The notes under the pieces: model-generated
The model's input: only the letters and a program-made list of their open reading frames with translations
Told to the model about the DNA's origin: nothing
Databases searched by the model: none
In this document: piece by piece, positions 34,583-41,513 of the stretch
Numbering within the stretch: the first letter of the stretch is position 1
Layout: every line of letters begins with the position of its first letter
Program-made: the position numbers and the translations under genes
Source of the DNA: Desulfuromonadales bacterium
GTDB lineage: Bacteria; Desulfobacterota; Desulfuromonadia; Geobacterales; Pseudopelobacteraceae
Length of the DNA stretch: 64,000 bases
Reading direction: 5' to 3'
Assembly (NCBI GenBank): GCA_016650295.1
Contig: JAENWA010000003.1
Span: 1 to 64,000, forward strand

Positions 34583-34986
34583 GCGGTTATCTGCTGGATA
34601 CATCCGCCCTGTTGGCGCTACGGGATGACGAGCCCGGAGCCGAAAGGGTGGCCGCTCTGCTTGAGGGTGCCGGACGAGGTGAACTTTCCTGTCACGGATG
34701 CTTCATGTCGCAGATGGAGTTGATGTACCGGGTCTGGAAGGATGAAGGGGAGGAAGCCGGGCGCACGGCATATTCACTCTGCCTGCGCCTGCCGATCACC
34801 TGGCTGCACGAATCACCCGAACTTCTGGAACGGGCCGCGGCGATCAAGGCGTGTTTCCCACTTTCTCTGGCTGATGCCTGGATTGCCGCAGCGGCATTGC
34901 AGATGGATGCGGTACTTGTTCATAAGGATCCGGAATTCGAGAAGGTGAGGGATTTGAAGCAGGAGAGTCTGCCGTACAAAATTTAA
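34579..34986 (+). CDS. PIN-domain toxin (VapC family)
   Basis: 135 residues. PIN ribonuclease with acidic residues in YLLDTSALLAL (Asp), MSQMELMYRV (Glu), LSLADAWIAAAAL (Asp) and LVHKDPEFE (Asp). In the family it cleaves tRNA or rRNA when freed from the antitoxin. Paired with a Phd-type antitoxin by overlap. Confidence 0.93.
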   Translation: MSGYLLDTSALLALRDDEPGAERVAALLEGAGRGELSCHGCFMSQMELMYRVWKDEGEEAGRTAYSLCLRLPITWLHESPELLERAAAIKACFPLSLADAWIAAAALQMDAVLVHKDPEFEKVRDLKQESLPYKI

Positions 34987-34998
34987 GGAAAAAACACC

Positions 34999-35088
34999 AT
35001 GGATATCAAACCGATAATAATTGAAGAAGATTATATAGCTACGCTTTCCGAGGTCGAGCGCTTGTTCGATGCCGCACCGGATACCTGA
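34999..35088 (+). pseudogene. 5' remnant of a HigA-type antitoxin gene
   Basis: 29 codons, MDIKPIIIEEDYIATLSEVE...LFDAAPDT then stop, match the start of HigA-like antitoxins (the family continues ...P-E-G-D...). The helix-turn-helix part and any HigB toxin are absent. It starts 13 bp after the PIN toxin gene. Confidence 0.75.
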
Positions 35089-35136
35089 TTGGTCAGTCCG
35101 AACTTCATTTGAAAAGCCACTTGTTTAACCGGAAAA

Positions 35137-35170
35137 AATGATATACTTTGTTGGTGAAAACGATATCATT
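35137..35170 (+). promoter_or_regulatory. Inverted repeat, possible VapBC operator
   Basis: AATGATAT (35137-35144) and ATATCATT (35163-35170) form an inverted repeat ending 14 bp before the VapB-like ATG. Confidence 0.5.
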
Positions 35171-35184
35171 ATTGGAGGTCAGAT

Positions 35185-35394
35185 ATGGCACGAACGGTAG
35201 TGAACATTGATGATTCGCTGTATGAACAGGCAAGGGAGTTCACTGGTCTGAAAAAAAAGGTGGATGTGGTCAACTATGCCTTGAAACATCTGATCGAACA
35301 GCGGGACATGGAAAAAATACTTGAGCTGCGGGGCAAAGTGATTTGGGAAGGAAATCTGGATGAGATGAGGCAAGGGCGCTATGGTTCTCGTTGA
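35185..35394 (+). CDS. VapB-type antitoxin (DUF2191-like)
   Basis: 69 residues: RTVVNIDDSLYEQAREFTGLKKKVDVVNYALKHLIE is the ribbon-helix-helix DNA-binding region, and the tail KILELRGKVIWEGNLDEMR is typical for this VapB group. TTGGAGG lies upstream. It overlaps the toxin gene by 14 bp. Confidence 0.92.
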   Translation: MARTVVNIDDSLYEQAREFTGLKKKVDVVNYALKHLIEQRDMEKILELRGKVIWEGNLDEMRQGRYGSR

Positions 35395-35773
35395 CACCTC
35401 GATCTGGATTGACTTTTTACAGGCTCCGGAGAGCGAAACAGCAACCGCGCTTGAATCACTCATCAAGGATCATAACCGTGTAGCATTGTGCGGCATAGTA
35501 CTGCAGGAGGTTCTGCAGGGCATTCGAAATCAGAAGAATTATGAACTTGTCCGCGAACGATTGTTAAAATTTCCCTTTGTCGAAACAAATCGGGATTCCT
35601 GGTTGCTGGCGGCATCGCTGTACCGCGACCTGCGAGCAAAAGGGATTACCCTGCCGCCGGTTGATGTGACTATTGCTGCGGTCGCACTACAAAATGATAT
35701 GACGCTGTTTAGCAGGGATGCACATTTTGAGGAAGTTGCGAAGGTTACCGGGTTGAGATTGTATGGGATATAG
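35381..35773 (+). CDS. VapC toxin (PIN-domain ribonuclease)
   Basis: 130 residues with VLVDTSIWIDFL (Asp), GIVLQEVLQGIRN (Glu), LPPVDVTIAAVAL (Asp) and LFSRDAHFEEVAK (Asp), the four acidic residues of the PIN active site. Second complete PIN module in this block; sequence clearly different from the one at 34579, so not a recent duplicate. Confidence 0.94.
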   Translation: MVLVDTSIWIDFLQAPESETATALESLIKDHNRVALCGIVLQEVLQGIRNQKNYELVRERLLKFPFVETNRDSWLLAASLYRDLRAKGITLPPVDVTIAAVALQNDMTLFSRDAHFEEVAKVTGLRLYGI

Positions 35774-36017
35774 TCAGTGTTCCGGGGGGGCTTTTACGGG
35801 GTGAAGGATATGTCTCCCCGGAATTTCAGTCGTGTCGCCCAAGTATTAAGCAAGCAGAATATTCTTTGACAGGGCAAAGGTGCTGACATATGGTGCGGAA
35901 TAATTTTGTTATTTTCATGATCACAGGATAAATATCCATTTTGGGAAGATGAGCGGTTCACGCGCGCGGGGGGCTGCTGAATAACATGTTATCCCCCTAC
36001 AAAGGAGACGGAAAAAG

Positions 36018-36425
36018 ATGAATAAAATATTGGTTGCGACAATAGCATTGTCCTTACTTGTCGGATGCTCAGGCCCGTTGATAAGCATTAACACGATCAA
36101 TGCGGGCATGACAAAACAGGAAGTTACCCAGCGGATTGGAGAGCCGGAAAGCGCCAGGATAGAAAATGGCTTCTCATATCTCTACTTCAAAATACACGAC
36201 CATGCCTTCGGCAGAGACAAAAATCATTATATCTTTGCCTTTAAGGACGAGAAGCTTGTCGAGTTCGCCCCACTACCTATCGAGTATCAGGAAGAAGGAC
36301 CAATCGACAAAGCCCTTAGAATGAAAAGACAAAATCAGAATCAGCTAGGCATCACTCCTAACGCCTATGGTCCCGGAATTCATATGGATCAGTACGGGAG
36401 ACCTGTTCAGCTTGTCCCTCGTTAG
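36018..36425 (+). CDS. Small lipoprotein with SmpA/OmlA-like region
   Basis: 135 residues. Lipobox LLVGC (Cys at ~18) marks an exported lipoprotein. Residues ~28-80 (INTINAGMTKQEVTQRIGEPESARIENGFSYLYF) resemble the BamE/SmpA/OmlA pattern. The C-terminal part is polar. AAAGGAGA precedes the ATG. More AT-rich than the core genes. Its last ~20 codons can fold into an attC-like hairpin (CTAACG at 36358 with CGTTAG at 36420), so it might be part of the neighbouring cassette array. Function unknown. Confidence 0.75.
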   Translation: MNKILVATIALSLLVGCSGPLISINTINAGMTKQEVTQRIGEPESARIENGFSYLYFKIHDHAFGRDKNHYIFAFKDEKLVEFAPLPIEYQEEGPIDKALRMKRQNQNQLGITPNAYGPGIHMDQYGRPVQLVPR

Positions 36426-36505
36426 CCATATCTATTAATAATCATAATAAAGGCGAACAAACCTGAAACAGCCCCAGCAAGACTCATAAATGCGGAGCGA
36501 TTATT

Positions 36506-36970
36506 ATGTCGAGTAATTTCGGAGATAGCGGTATCAACTACATTTTTAATTTCCTGTTTACAGGCGTCGGCGCTTTGATTGGCTACATCGTCTCCGTACG
36601 CGTTTCGGACAGAAAAGAATTTCAAAAAGCTGCAACCAATTTTCAAGAATCCTTCATCGAAGTTATAATGACGCTCGACAAGAGATATAAATGCATTGAT
36701 AGGGGAGATCGAACCGAATACAACATTATTAGAGACAATTTCCCTCGACAAATGAAAGCTATGATGAGTTTTCGGCTTCATCTCCCCGACGATAAACAAG
36801 AATCCTTCGATAAAACATGGGCTGAGTATTGCTGTTACAAGACAAAACAAGACCAGTACGCACCCTTTCTTGAGCAGTACCACGGGACTGATTGTCAACT
36901 TGCACTTACTCGTATTTATAACCTTTTGAAATTTTCTGAGATAGCGCATAAATCCCCCTTTGAGGTATAA
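36506..36970 (+). CDS. Hypothetical membrane-anchored protein in a likely integron cassette
   Basis: 154 residues. One N-terminal membrane segment (~11-32, YIFNFLFTGVGALIGYIVSV) followed by a soluble, charged helical domain. Not recognised. GGAG lies 10 nt before the ATG. Low GC and AT-rich codons contrast with the core genome. An attC-like hairpin begins 7 bp after the stop, the usual arrangement of an integron gene cassette. A slightly longer opposite-strand frame (36422-36985) exists but lacks protein-like features. Confidence 0.65.
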   Translation: MSSNFGDSGINYIFNFLFTGVGALIGYIVSVRVSDRKEFQKAATNFQESFIEVIMTLDKRYKCIDRGDRTEYNIIRDNFPRQMKAMMSFRLHLPDDKQESFDKTWAEYCCYKTKQDQYAPFLEQYHGTDCQLALTRIYNLLKFSEIAHKSPFEV

Positions 36971-36976
36971 AAAAAT

Positions 36977-37042
36977 GGCTAACACGGCTTACGACCTGGC
37001 CGGGATGCCCCCCCCGGCAGGTCAAAGCCAACCACGTTGGTC
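36977..37042 (+). repeat. attC-like recombination site 1
   Basis: 66 bp bounded by GGCTAAC (R''-like) and GTTGGTC (R'-like). Inside, GGCTT pairs with AAGCC and GACCTG-GCCGGG pairs with CCCGGC-AGGTC with one unpaired base, giving the imperfect long hairpin with extrahelical bases typical of attC. It lies directly after a short AT-rich gene and just before the DMT transporter gene. Confidence 0.6.
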
Positions 37043-37077
37043 CCCAATAACCAGCAAAAGTGTCTCCAGGTAATTTA

Positions 37078-37947
37078 ATGTCATCATCGCGAATTTGTTT
37101 CCTAACGCTTCTAACTATGATCGCGTTTGCCGCAAATTCGGTGCTATGCCGCATCGCGCTCAAACATACCGGCATCGACGCTGCCAGCTTTACCTCCATC
37201 CGACTGGTTTCCGGCGCCGTGGTGCTATGGGCGATCGCAAGTTTCTTTCGCGGTAACAGTACAGGAAGAGGCAACTGGATATCGGCATTTGCCTTGTTTA
37301 CCTATGCAGCCGGTTTCTCATTCGCTTACATAAGTCTTACGGCAGCAACTGGCGCTCTGCTACTCTTTGGTGCAGTACAGGCAACGATGATAGGTCATGG
37401 ATTGTGGGCTGGAGAGAGGCTTGCCAAGCAGCAACTTGTGGGACTCATGCTGGCGTTTGGAGGGCTGGTTGGTTTGTTGCTCCCCGGCCTGTCTGCACCT
37501 CCGCTGGTTGGCTCGGTGTTGATGTTGATCGCCGGCGTTGCCTGGGGCACCTATTCATTGCGCGGGAAAGGAGCCGGGAATCCTACAAGAATTACGGCCG
37601 GAAATTTCCTTCGTGCGATGCTGTTCGCAATTCTACTTAGCGTGCTGCTCCAGTCAAGCGCCAGCCTGGAAAACGTCGGCGTTTGGTACGCCATAGTTTC
37701 GGGTGCAGTAGCTTCCGGATTAGGTTACGCTATCTGGTATTCCGTGCTGCCTGCGCTGAAGGCAACCACCGCTGCGACTGTCCAGCTTAGCGTTCCTGTC
37801 ATCGCTGCATTGGGAGGCATCATTGTTCTCGGGGAGTCCCTGACCGTACGTTTCGTGTTGGCATCCCTGGCCATTCTTGGTGGCATAGCATTGGTGATTT
37901 TGAACAAGTCGCTCCGAAATAACGCCCAACCAAGTCGCCAGACCTGA
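37078..37947 (+). CDS. DMT-superfamily (EamA) transporter, probable gene cassette
   Basis: 289 residues, ten predicted membrane helices in two EamA halves (e.g. LLTMIAFAANSVLCRIAL, GALLLFGAVQATMIG, LVGLLLPGL; then AVASGLGYAIWYSVLPALKATTAATVQLSVPVIAALGGIIVLGE). Metabolite or drug exporter, substrate unknown. The C-terminus (NNAQPSRQT) is encoded by the start of an attC-like site, a common feature of cassette genes. ATG at 37078 lacks a good ribosome-binding site. Confidence 0.88.
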   Translation: MSSSRICFLTLLTMIAFAANSVLCRIALKHTGIDAASFTSIRLVSGAVVLWAIASFFRGNSTGRGNWISAFALFTYAAGFSFAYISLTAATGALLLFGAVQATMIGHGLWAGERLAKQQLVGLMLAFGGLVGLLLPGLSAPPLVGSVLMLIAGVAWGTYSLRGKGAGNPTRITAGNFLRAMLFAILLSVLLQSSASLENVGVWYAIVSGAVASGLGYAIWYSVLPALKATTAATVQLSVPVIAALGGIIVLGESLTVRFVLASLAILGGIALVILNKSLRNNAQPSRQT

Positions 37948-37985
37948 CCGATAAAGCCGTCAGGTCAGCGCCCACAACGTTATCG
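37917..37985 (+). repeat. attC-like recombination site 2
   Basis: AATAACG (37918-37924) pairs with CGTTAT (37978-37983) and the inner GACCTGAC (37941-37948) pairs with GTCAGGTC (37959-37966), spacing and size (~68 bp) fitting attC. The intermediate L boxes are less clear than in site 1. It overlaps the 3' end of the transporter gene. Confidence 0.5.
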
Positions 37986-38040
37986 CGCCGAGCGAGGTTT
38001 GGCGATTCTAGTCGGGTAGGTCGCGTTGAACGGTTTTTTC

Positions 38041-38090
38041 GTGAAACGCGACATTTCAATGCTGCGGGTGCCTGAAATGTTGCGTTTCAC
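38041..38090. repeat. Strong isolated inverted repeat
   Basis: GTGAAACGCGACATTTCA (38041-38058) and TGAAATGTTGCGTTTCAC (38073-38090) form an 18-bp stem with one mismatch and a 14-nt loop, without a T tract. Lies in the 388-bp gap between the cassette block and the DUF559 unit. The rest of that gap holds the left DUF559-flanking repeat. Confidence 0.85.
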
Positions 38091-38163
38091 GGTGAGGCTG
38101 TTCCGGCGGGTCATCACGGTCAGTTTGGAGACGATGAAGATTATCAGGAGTTTGCCGGGGTTG

Positions 38164-38312
38164 GAGATTTGAAGTCAAAATCGTAACCCCACCTGTCCTC
38201 CCCTTACGTAAGGGGAGGGACTCCTAGATGTTGCATTTATGGTGAGGGGTTTGACTTTGCCGTTAAGCTCCCCTCTTAAGAATAAGAGGGGGCTGGGGGG
38301 CGTTATGAGCCT
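38164..38312 (+). repeat. Left flanking repeat of the DUF559 unit
   Basis: Begins with GAGATTTGAAGTCAAAATC (38164-38182), then a palindrome CTCCCCTTACGTAAGGGGAG (about 38198-38217), TTGACTTTGCCGTTAAGCTC and a second stem (CCCCTCTTAAG/AATAAGAGGGG), ending GTTATGAGCC. The same blocks in the same order recur after the gene. Confidence 0.85.
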
Positions 38313-38335
38313 TTGACTTTTATGTCGGGAGAGTT

Positions 38336-38728
38336 ATGAGCTTTTTAAAGAACGACCCCTTTTTGAAAGACAGGCGAAGGGATTTACGCCGAAATCAGAC
38401 CGACGCCGAAAGGGCTTTCTGGGCAAAAATCCGAAACAAGCAGTTTTGTGGGATGAAGTTTTTTCGTCAGTACAGCTTTGGCTCCTACATCCTGGATTTT
38501 TACTGTCCGGAGAAAAAATTGGCGGTTGAGCTGGATGGCGGACAACATAATGAATCCGAGAGCAGAGAATATGATGCGATTCGTACGAATTATTTGAATG
38601 CTCACGGTGTTGAAGTGGTGCGGTTTTGGAATAACGAGGTGTTAGGTGAGATGGATGGAGTTCTTGCTTGTTTGGAGCTGAAGGTTGTAAGTCAAAATCG
38701 TAACTCCTCCTGTCCTCCCCTTACATAA
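38336..38728 (+). CDS. DUF559 endonuclease-fold protein (Vsr-like)
   Basis: 130 residues. DUF559 proteins share the restriction-endonuclease/Vsr fold. Visible: LRRNQTDAERAFWAKIRNKQFCGMKFFRQYSFGSYILDFYCPEKKLAVELDGGQH, giving the acidic D...E-x-D core, and a C-terminal VVRFWNNEVL. The last ~12 codons (SQNRNSSCPPLT) are made of the right flanking repeat. The gene is embedded between two copies of a ~140-bp repeat, suggesting a small mobile unit. Biochemical activity of this family is poorly known. Confidence 0.88.
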   Translation: MSFLKNDPFLKDRRRDLRRNQTDAERAFWAKIRNKQFCGMKFFRQYSFGSYILDFYCPEKKLAVELDGGQHNESESREYDAIRTNYLNAHGVEVVRFWNNEVLGEMDGVLACLELKVVSQNRNSSCPPLT

Positions 38729-38872
38729 GGTGAGGGACGCGAAGATTTAGCAGAGTGGAGAGGGTTTTGACTTTGCCGTTAAGCTCCCCTCTTAAGATTA
38801 AGAGGGGTTGGGGGAGTTATGAGCCTTTCGGTGCAGGTGGTGTTATGCGACATGAGATTTGAAGTCAAAATC
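38690..38872 (+). repeat. Right flanking repeat of the DUF559 unit
   Basis: Repeats the left copy: GTCAAAATCGTAAC, CTCCCCTTACATAAGG, TTGACTTTGCCGTTAAGCTC, CCCCTCTTAAG and GTTATGAGCC, and ends with a second GAGATTTGAAGTCAAAATC (38854-38872). The 19-bp sequence is thus a perfect direct repeat 690 bp apart enclosing the gene. It stops two bases before the mtaB stop codon. Confidence 0.85.
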
Positions 38873-38874
38873 AA

Positions 38875-40158
38875 CTACACACCCACTCCGATGACATGTT
38901 CACCTGCAACCCCGGTCACCTTCACTACTTGTTCGGTCTTATCCATCCCTGAATTACCCGAAAACCGCACCATGGCGTAGTTTCTTGAAATGCCGTTGCA
39001 CAGGGAACTCTTATCGTCAAATCCCTGAACCAATACTCGCAACTCTCTCCCCACCTGTCTCTTAAGAAACTCCGCTTTTTTCCTGATCGCGCTGTCACGC
39101 AGCAACTCCGCCCGCTTTTTGATAACCTGTGACGGAACCTGCCCGGTCATCCCGGCCGCCTTTGTGCCCGGACGGCTGGAGTAGGGGAAGACGTGCAGAT
39201 CGGAGAAGGGCAGCTCCTCAATCAACCGCAAGGTCTCGCTGAACTCATCCTCGCTTTCGCCGGGAAAACCGGCGATCACATCGGCGCCGATGAAGGCCTG
39301 CGGGACAGCTGCGGTGATTTTTGCCACCAACTCACGGAAGAGCGAGCTCGTGTAACGCCGGCCCATGCGCTGAAGTACCGTGTCGCAGCCACTTTGCAGG
39401 GGCAGGTGCAGGTGCGGGCAGATGATCTTCGATTTCGCCATCAGAGATAACAGATCATCCGTCAGTTCATTGGGCTCAACCGAACCGATGCGCAGGCGCG
39501 GAACCAGCTGTTCCGCGTCGATCCGCCGGACAAGTTCAGTCAAAGATTCACCGGAATGGAGGTCGAGCCCGTAAGCTCCCAGGTGGATACCGGTCAGCAC
39601 CACCTCCCGGTAGCCGTTGGCGGCCAGGTTGCGTACCCCGTGCAGCACATCCTCCAGCGGTACACTGCGGCTTCTTCCTCGTGCATAGGGGACGATGCAG
39701 TAGGTACAGAAGGAGTTACAGCCGTTCTGGGCCTGGAGAAAGGCGCGAGTGTGTTCGGCAAAGCTTTCCAGCTTGAGTGTCCCGGCCGTCTGCTCGGCGG
39801 AAATGTCCGAAATGCGATTCTCCCCTGATTCCACCATGCTGATGATGTCCTGCTTTTCACGGTTGCCCAGGACACTATCCACCTCCGGCATCCGTTCCAG
39901 ATCACCCGGCGCAACCTGGGCGTAGCAGCCGGTGGCTACGATGCGGGCTTCAGGGTTCAGACGCCGCGCGCGGCGAATCAGGCGGCGGGTTTCGGCATCG
40001 GTTTTTGAGGTAACCGTACAGGAGTTGACAACATAGATATCGGCCGGTTGTGTGAACGGCACCATGCGGTAGCCGCTCTGTTCAAACTGCTCGATCATGG
40101 ATGCCGATTCGAACTGGTTGGTCTTGCATCCCAATGTGGCTATGGCAACGCGTTTCAT
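38875..40158 (-). CDS. mtaB: tRNA t6A37 methylthiotransferase MtaB
   Basis: Radical-SAM enzyme converting t6A37 to ms2t6A37 in tRNA. 427 residues. N-terminal UPF0004 domain (ATLGCKTNQFESASM, VVNSCTVTSKTD, VATGCYAQ) with three Cys for the auxiliary cluster. Radical-SAM motif CNSFCTYCIVP (C-x3-C-x2-C). Then ADVIAGFPGE, FPYSSRPGTKA and a C-terminal TRAM-like region. Start at 40158; it overlaps the MATE gene stop by 4 bp (translational coupling). The TRAM end abuts the DUF559 repeat unit. Confidence 0.94.
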   Translation of the reverse strand: MKRVAIATLGCKTNQFESASMIEQFEQSGYRMVPFTQPADIYVVNSCTVTSKTDAETRRLIRRARRLNPEARIVATGCYAQVAPGDLERMPEVDSVLGNREKQDIISMVESGENRISDISAEQTAGTLKLESFAEHTRAFLQAQNGCNSFCTYCIVPYARGRSRSVPLEDVLHGVRNLAANGYREVVLTGIHLGAYGLDLHSGESLTELVRRIDAEQLVPRLRIGSVEPNELTDDLLSLMAKSKIICPHLHLPLQSGCDTVLQRMGRRYTSSLFRELVAKITAAVPQAFIGADVIAGFPGESEDEFSETLRLIEELPFSDLHVFPYSSRPGTKAAGMTGQVPSQVIKKRAELLRDSAIRKKAEFLKRQVGRELRVLVQGFDDKSSLCNGISRNYAMVRFSGNSGMDKTEQVVKVTGVAGEHVIGVGV

Positions 40159-41513
40159 GGGTTTATGGTGTCCTCGTGCAGTTTTTTCATTATCCAGGTG
40201 ACATATACGACGGCAATGGCGGCGGCCGACCAGGTTGCCGCAAAGATGCCCCACCAGATCCCCATGATGCCCCACCCCAGTGTGGTTGTCAAAATATGAA
40301 ACAGCAGAAAGGGGCCGGCGATCTGCCGGTACAGTCCGATCCAGAGTGCGAAGGCGGGCAGCTTGATGCCCTGCATGGCGGATGTGCAGATATACAGCAG
40401 CACATAGGCCGGGAAAACGAAGGCCTCGATCCGCAGAAAGCGTATGCCGACCGCCACGACCGCCGGGTCGCTGCTGAAAAAGCGCATCAGTTCACCGGTG
40501 AAGAGCAGGGCCGCCAGAGTACCGCTGATGGCCAGGGTAAAGCCGTAGCGCAGGGAGACTGCCAACACCGTGCGGATGCGGTCAATCCGGCCAGCCCCGT
40601 AATTCTGGGCGGTCAGGGCCAGGGTGGATATGTTGAGTCCCATCACCGGCAGCAGGGCGATCTGCTCGACGCGGGTGGCAATGCCGTAGGCCGCCACCGC
40701 TTCATGGCCGAATCTGCCCACAAACCAGGTAATGATAAAGACACCCAGAGAGACCGTCATCATGTTCATGGCGGCCGGAAGGCCCTGGCCGAACAGTTCA
40801 CGGTAATACACCCAGCACGGGAACAGTTCATGCAGCTTGAAGACTGTAATGGCGCCGTTGCGGGAGAGTTGGCTGAAAAGGTAGAAATTGCCCATACACT
40901 GGATTGCGATGGTTGCCAGGGCAATACCGGTCAGGCCCATGGCCGGCAGTCCCAGGCCTCCGTACATGAACCAGGGATCCAGCACCAGGTTGAGGAAAAA
41001 GCCGGTAATCATGAAGTTGCGGTAGGTTGATGTATTGCCGTGGGAATTCAGGATGGCGCTCATCACGAAGTTCAACAGAAAAAACGATGCTCCGACATAG
41101 ATGACGTTCATGTAGCTCAATGCCAGCTCAAGGTATTCTCCCTGGGCACCCATGAAAATGAAGATGCGCGGCAGGAACAGCAGGCCCAGTGCGGTCAGGG
41201 CCAGGGCATGCAGCAGGGCGAATGAGAGCGCCTGATGCACATAGCGACGGGCTTCGTCGCGCTCACCCCGGCCCAGGGCGTTGCCGATCAGGGCGGTTGC
41301 GCCGGTGGAGACTCCGGTGCCGATAGCCAGAAGGATGAAAAACACCGGGAAGGACAGCGACATGGCTGCCAGGGCCGTGGTGGAAAGCCGCCCGCCATAC
41401 CAGACATCCACGACATTGAACATGGTCGTGAAGAAGAAGCCGGTGCCGGCCGGGATGGCCAGGCGGCGGATCAGAACCGGCAGCGGGGCTGTTGTCAGAT
41501 CGGATGATATCAT
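40155..41513 (-). CDS. MATE-family multidrug/toxin efflux transporter
   Basis: 452 residues with about twelve membrane helices in two bundles (GRLSTTALAAMSLSFPVFFILLAIGTGVSTGATALIGNALGRGERDEA in the first; GQGLPAAMNMMTVSLGVFIITWFVGRFGHEAVAAYGIATRVEQ in the second). Such proteins export cationic compounds with Na+ or H+. Substrate unknown. It ends overlapping mtaB and starts next to the stop of the DUF748 gene, so it sits in a minus-strand unit. Confidence 0.93.
   Translation of the reverse strand: MISSDLTTAPLPVLIRRLAIPAGTGFFFTTMFNVVDVWYGGRLSTTALAAMSLSFPVFFILLAIGTGVSTGATALIGNALGRGERDEARRYVHQALSFALLHALALTALGLLFLPRIFIFMGAQGEYLELALSYMNVIYVGASFFLLNFVMSAILNSHGNTSTYRNFMITGFFLNLVLDPWFMYGGLGLPAMGLTGIALATIAIQCMGNFYLFSQLSRNGAITVFKLHELFPCWVYYRELFGQGLPAAMNMMTVSLGVFIITWFVGRFGHEAVAAYGIATRVEQIALLPVMGLNISTLALTAQNYGAGRIDRIRTVLAVSLRYGFTLAISGTLAALLFTGELMRFFSSDPAVVAVGIRFLRIEAFVFPAYVLLYICTSAMQGIKLPAFALWIGLYRQIAGPFLLFHILTTTLGWGIMGIWWGIFAATWSAAAIAVVYVTWIMKKLHEDTINP

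Noticed and set aside
36422-36985. 187-codon minus-strand frame opposite the cassette gene
   Set aside because: The plus-strand frame has a ribosome-binding site, a clean membrane segment and a following attC-like site; the minus frame has none of these. Not fully excluded because both are unrecognised.
40101-41030. 309-codon plus-strand frame inside mtaB/MATE genes
   Set aside because: Composition (very rich in Gln/His/Gly/Asp) is typical of an antisense reading of membrane-protein codons.
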